From Bacteroidota bacterium (lineage in GTDB: Bacteria; Bacteroidota; Bacteroidia; Bacteroidales; GCA-2748055), in contig QMPQ01000003.1 of NCBI GenBank assembly GCA_003648635.1, positions 1 through 44,669 of the forward strand: a stretch of 44,669 bases of DNA, read 5' to 3'. Positions 43,475 to 44,669 of this stretch are shown here, piece by piece. The translations under genes were made by a program, and so were the position numbers. The notes beneath the pieces are model-generated. The model saw only the letters and a program-made list of their open reading frames with translations, was not told the origin of the DNA and made no database searches. Each line of letters opens with the position of its first letter. Position 1 is the first letter of the stretch.

Positions 43475-43548
43475 TACTCAGTTTGACAATTCAAAGTAAG
43501 ATCTCCTGCTTTGTCCGATTCCTAAATCATTACACAACAGTGAATCCA

Positions 43549-44669
43549 TTATTTAACATGAATTGTAATTTTCATCTGGTTCCAAATGTAATTATCTGCA
43601 TGTGACTGCCCTTTTTCGTTTTTCATTGCATCCGACCAAATCAACGTCATTTTAGTGCCATCTCCACTAATCCATTTTGGAGATAACTTTGGTTGATATG
43701 TCCTGTTCTTCTCATTGTCAACAATCCAATAATCTGTATAAAAGAATTCTTCCCATGGTCCATAAGGATTTTCTGAATACCAGAACCCCAGACTACCCGT
43801 CTCAGTATGCATCCAGGCATCATAATAATCCTTATCAGAATCTGTCATACCATGACCTGCATATGTGCCTCCGTTGACCATGATATAAAGGCCCAGTCCT
43901 TCATTCCAAACAACCGATGGTAACCAGGAGTACCATCCGAAAAAATGACCCTCTGAACTTTTATCAGGATACTCAACTGCATAACCACGCTTAGTAATGT
44001 CGTCAGACCATTTGGCTTGGTTATTTCCATCATAGTTTGTGAAATATTGCCATTCATCTCTGACACCAATTTTCTCTTTTGCCATTCTGGCAAGGGTAAG
44101 TTTATTTGCCTTTGCACCTTCGGGCGAATAAATATAAACGAATCCATCTTTGGTGGCTCTGCTATTTTGTCCATTTTGTACAAAATCAACAAAAGAAAAG
44201 GGGTACGCCTGTTGTTCCTGATGTGGCATACCATATTCTTCCAGAAAAAACATCTCTTCATTATTTACTACATTTCTCATGCTGTCCATTACGCCAAGCA
44301 ACAACTCATCACCATTTTTGTCAATCCGGTTCCAGGAAGCACCATTATCGGATGATTTCAATAATTTAATTCCTGTAAATGGTCCCGACCAACTTGTGCC
44401 CGGAGTTTTGGAAATTATAGAATACAAATCGTCATCAACTGACACAATTCCATACCCAAACCAACTGCCTTCTCCTCCACTAAAATCAGGATAATTGGGA
44501 ATATCTTCTCGTTGAAAATCTTCTGCTTCTCCATTTATTCGAAATAAATGATTATGAAAACCACCATGCGGATTATCAAGTTTGAGCCAATTTCCATCGC
44601 ACATCGATACAACCTGCGATCCGTCTTTTGCCCAGGTTATACACCAATTATCGCCACCGGCACCCAATC
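43549..44669 (-). CDS. DUF4185-like secreted propeller protein, C-terminal part (5' truncated by window end)
   Basis: The frame runs off the right edge, so only the last 373 or so residues are seen. The content, GDNWCITWAKDGSQVVSMCDGNW, LKSSDNGASW, LPSVVWNEGLGLYIMVNGG, TGSLGFWYSENPYGPWEEFFYT and WISGDGTKMTLIWSDA, matches DUF4185-type five-bladed propellers related to GH43/GH62 folds, where short aromatic, Asp-containing strands recur in each blade. Catalytic residues cannot be placed with confidence. The stop is at 43549. It is convergent with the GH16-fold gene; the 74-base gap between holds no recognisable signal. Confidence 0.6.
   Translation of the reverse strand, partial: LGAGGDNWCITWAKDGSQVVSMCDGNWLKLDNPHGGFHNHLFRINGEAEDFQREDIPNYPDFSGGEGSWFGYGIVSVDDDLYSIISKTPGTSWSGPFTGIKLLKSSDNGASWNRIDKNGDELLLGVMDSMRNVVNNEEMFFLEEYGMPHQEQQAYPFSFVDFVQNGQNSRATKDGFVYIYSPEGAKANKLTLARMAKEKIGVRDEWQYFTNYDGNNQAKWSDDITKRGYAVEYPDKSSEGHFFGWYSWLPSVVWNEGLGLYIMVNGGTYAGHGMTDSDKDYYDAWMHTETGSLGFWYSENPYGPWEEFFYTDYWIVDNEKNRTYQPKLSPKWISGDGTKMTLIWSDAMKNEKGQSHADNYIWNQMKITIHVK

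Overview
The window comes from a Bacteroidota chromosome, most likely class Bacteroidia. Supporting features are the many upstream TAnnTTTG -7 elements, some with a TTG/TTTG -33 element, and the near absence of Shine-Dalgarno dependence. Typical gene families also point there: an MG2/plug-type outer-membrane protein, MacB-type permeases without an ATPase, DUF4369/TlpA thiol proteins, DUF2723 membrane proteins, and the order yceD-rpmF-plsX-fabH and bactofilin-atpZ-atpB. It is mostly core chromosome. I see no insertion sequence, prophage, CRISPR array, rRNA or clearly foreign island, and both ends cut through a gene.

Layout. 1-6.6 kb: the end of an MG2/TonB-plug protein (+), a secreted S15-type peptidase (-), an isolated tRNA-Val(GAC) (-), and a minus-strand operon of MacB-like permease, class IV aminotransferase and outer-membrane barrel. 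6.8-16.0 kb: an orphan receiver protein, then one long plus-strand gene train of yceD-rpmF-plsX-fabH, bactofilin and atpZ-(membrane protein)-atpBEFHAG, linking L32, phospholipid and fatty-acid initiation, and most of the F-type ATP synthase. 16.0-28.1 kb: carB (-), then a plus-strand arginine/proline operon (argR, GNAT N-acylglutamate synthase candidate, argG, proC, argE-like, argH, proB, proA), then carA (-). The operon lies exactly between carA and carB and lacks argB, argC, argD and argF. 28.1-33.7 kb: a TlpA-like thiol protein in an operon with carA, a polyprenyl synthase (+), and a 1,014-residue DUF2723 membrane protein (-). 33.8-37.9 kb: a SUI1/YciH-like protein, a secreted HEGRH metallopeptidase-like protein and a TonB-like protein (+). 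37.9-41.5 kb: atpD-atpC (-), followed by an alpha/beta-hydrolase-fold protein without a recognisable catalytic triad and a family 9 glycosyltransferase. 41.6-44.7 kb: a small outer-membrane barrel, a GH16-fold protein that has lost its catalytic glutamates, and the C-terminal part of a DUF4185-like secreted protein.

How the genes work together. Glutamine-dependent carbamoyl phosphate (CarAB) feeds pyrimidine and arginine synthesis, and ArgG/ArgH complete arginine from citrulline. ArgR probably controls its operon through a TGTATA-AA-TATACA dyad just upstream of its start. ProB, ProA and ProC form a complete proline route in the same operon. ATP synthase is divided between two oppositely oriented loci 24 kb apart. 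The best leads for unusual biology are two apparent pseudoenzymes (GH16-fold with a duplicated N-terminal helical module; alpha/beta hydrolase behind atpDC), the HEGRH protein, the strong hairpin between atpE and atpF, and nested dyads in the divergent permease/receiver promoter region. I do not see a complete new defence-type or mobile system here.
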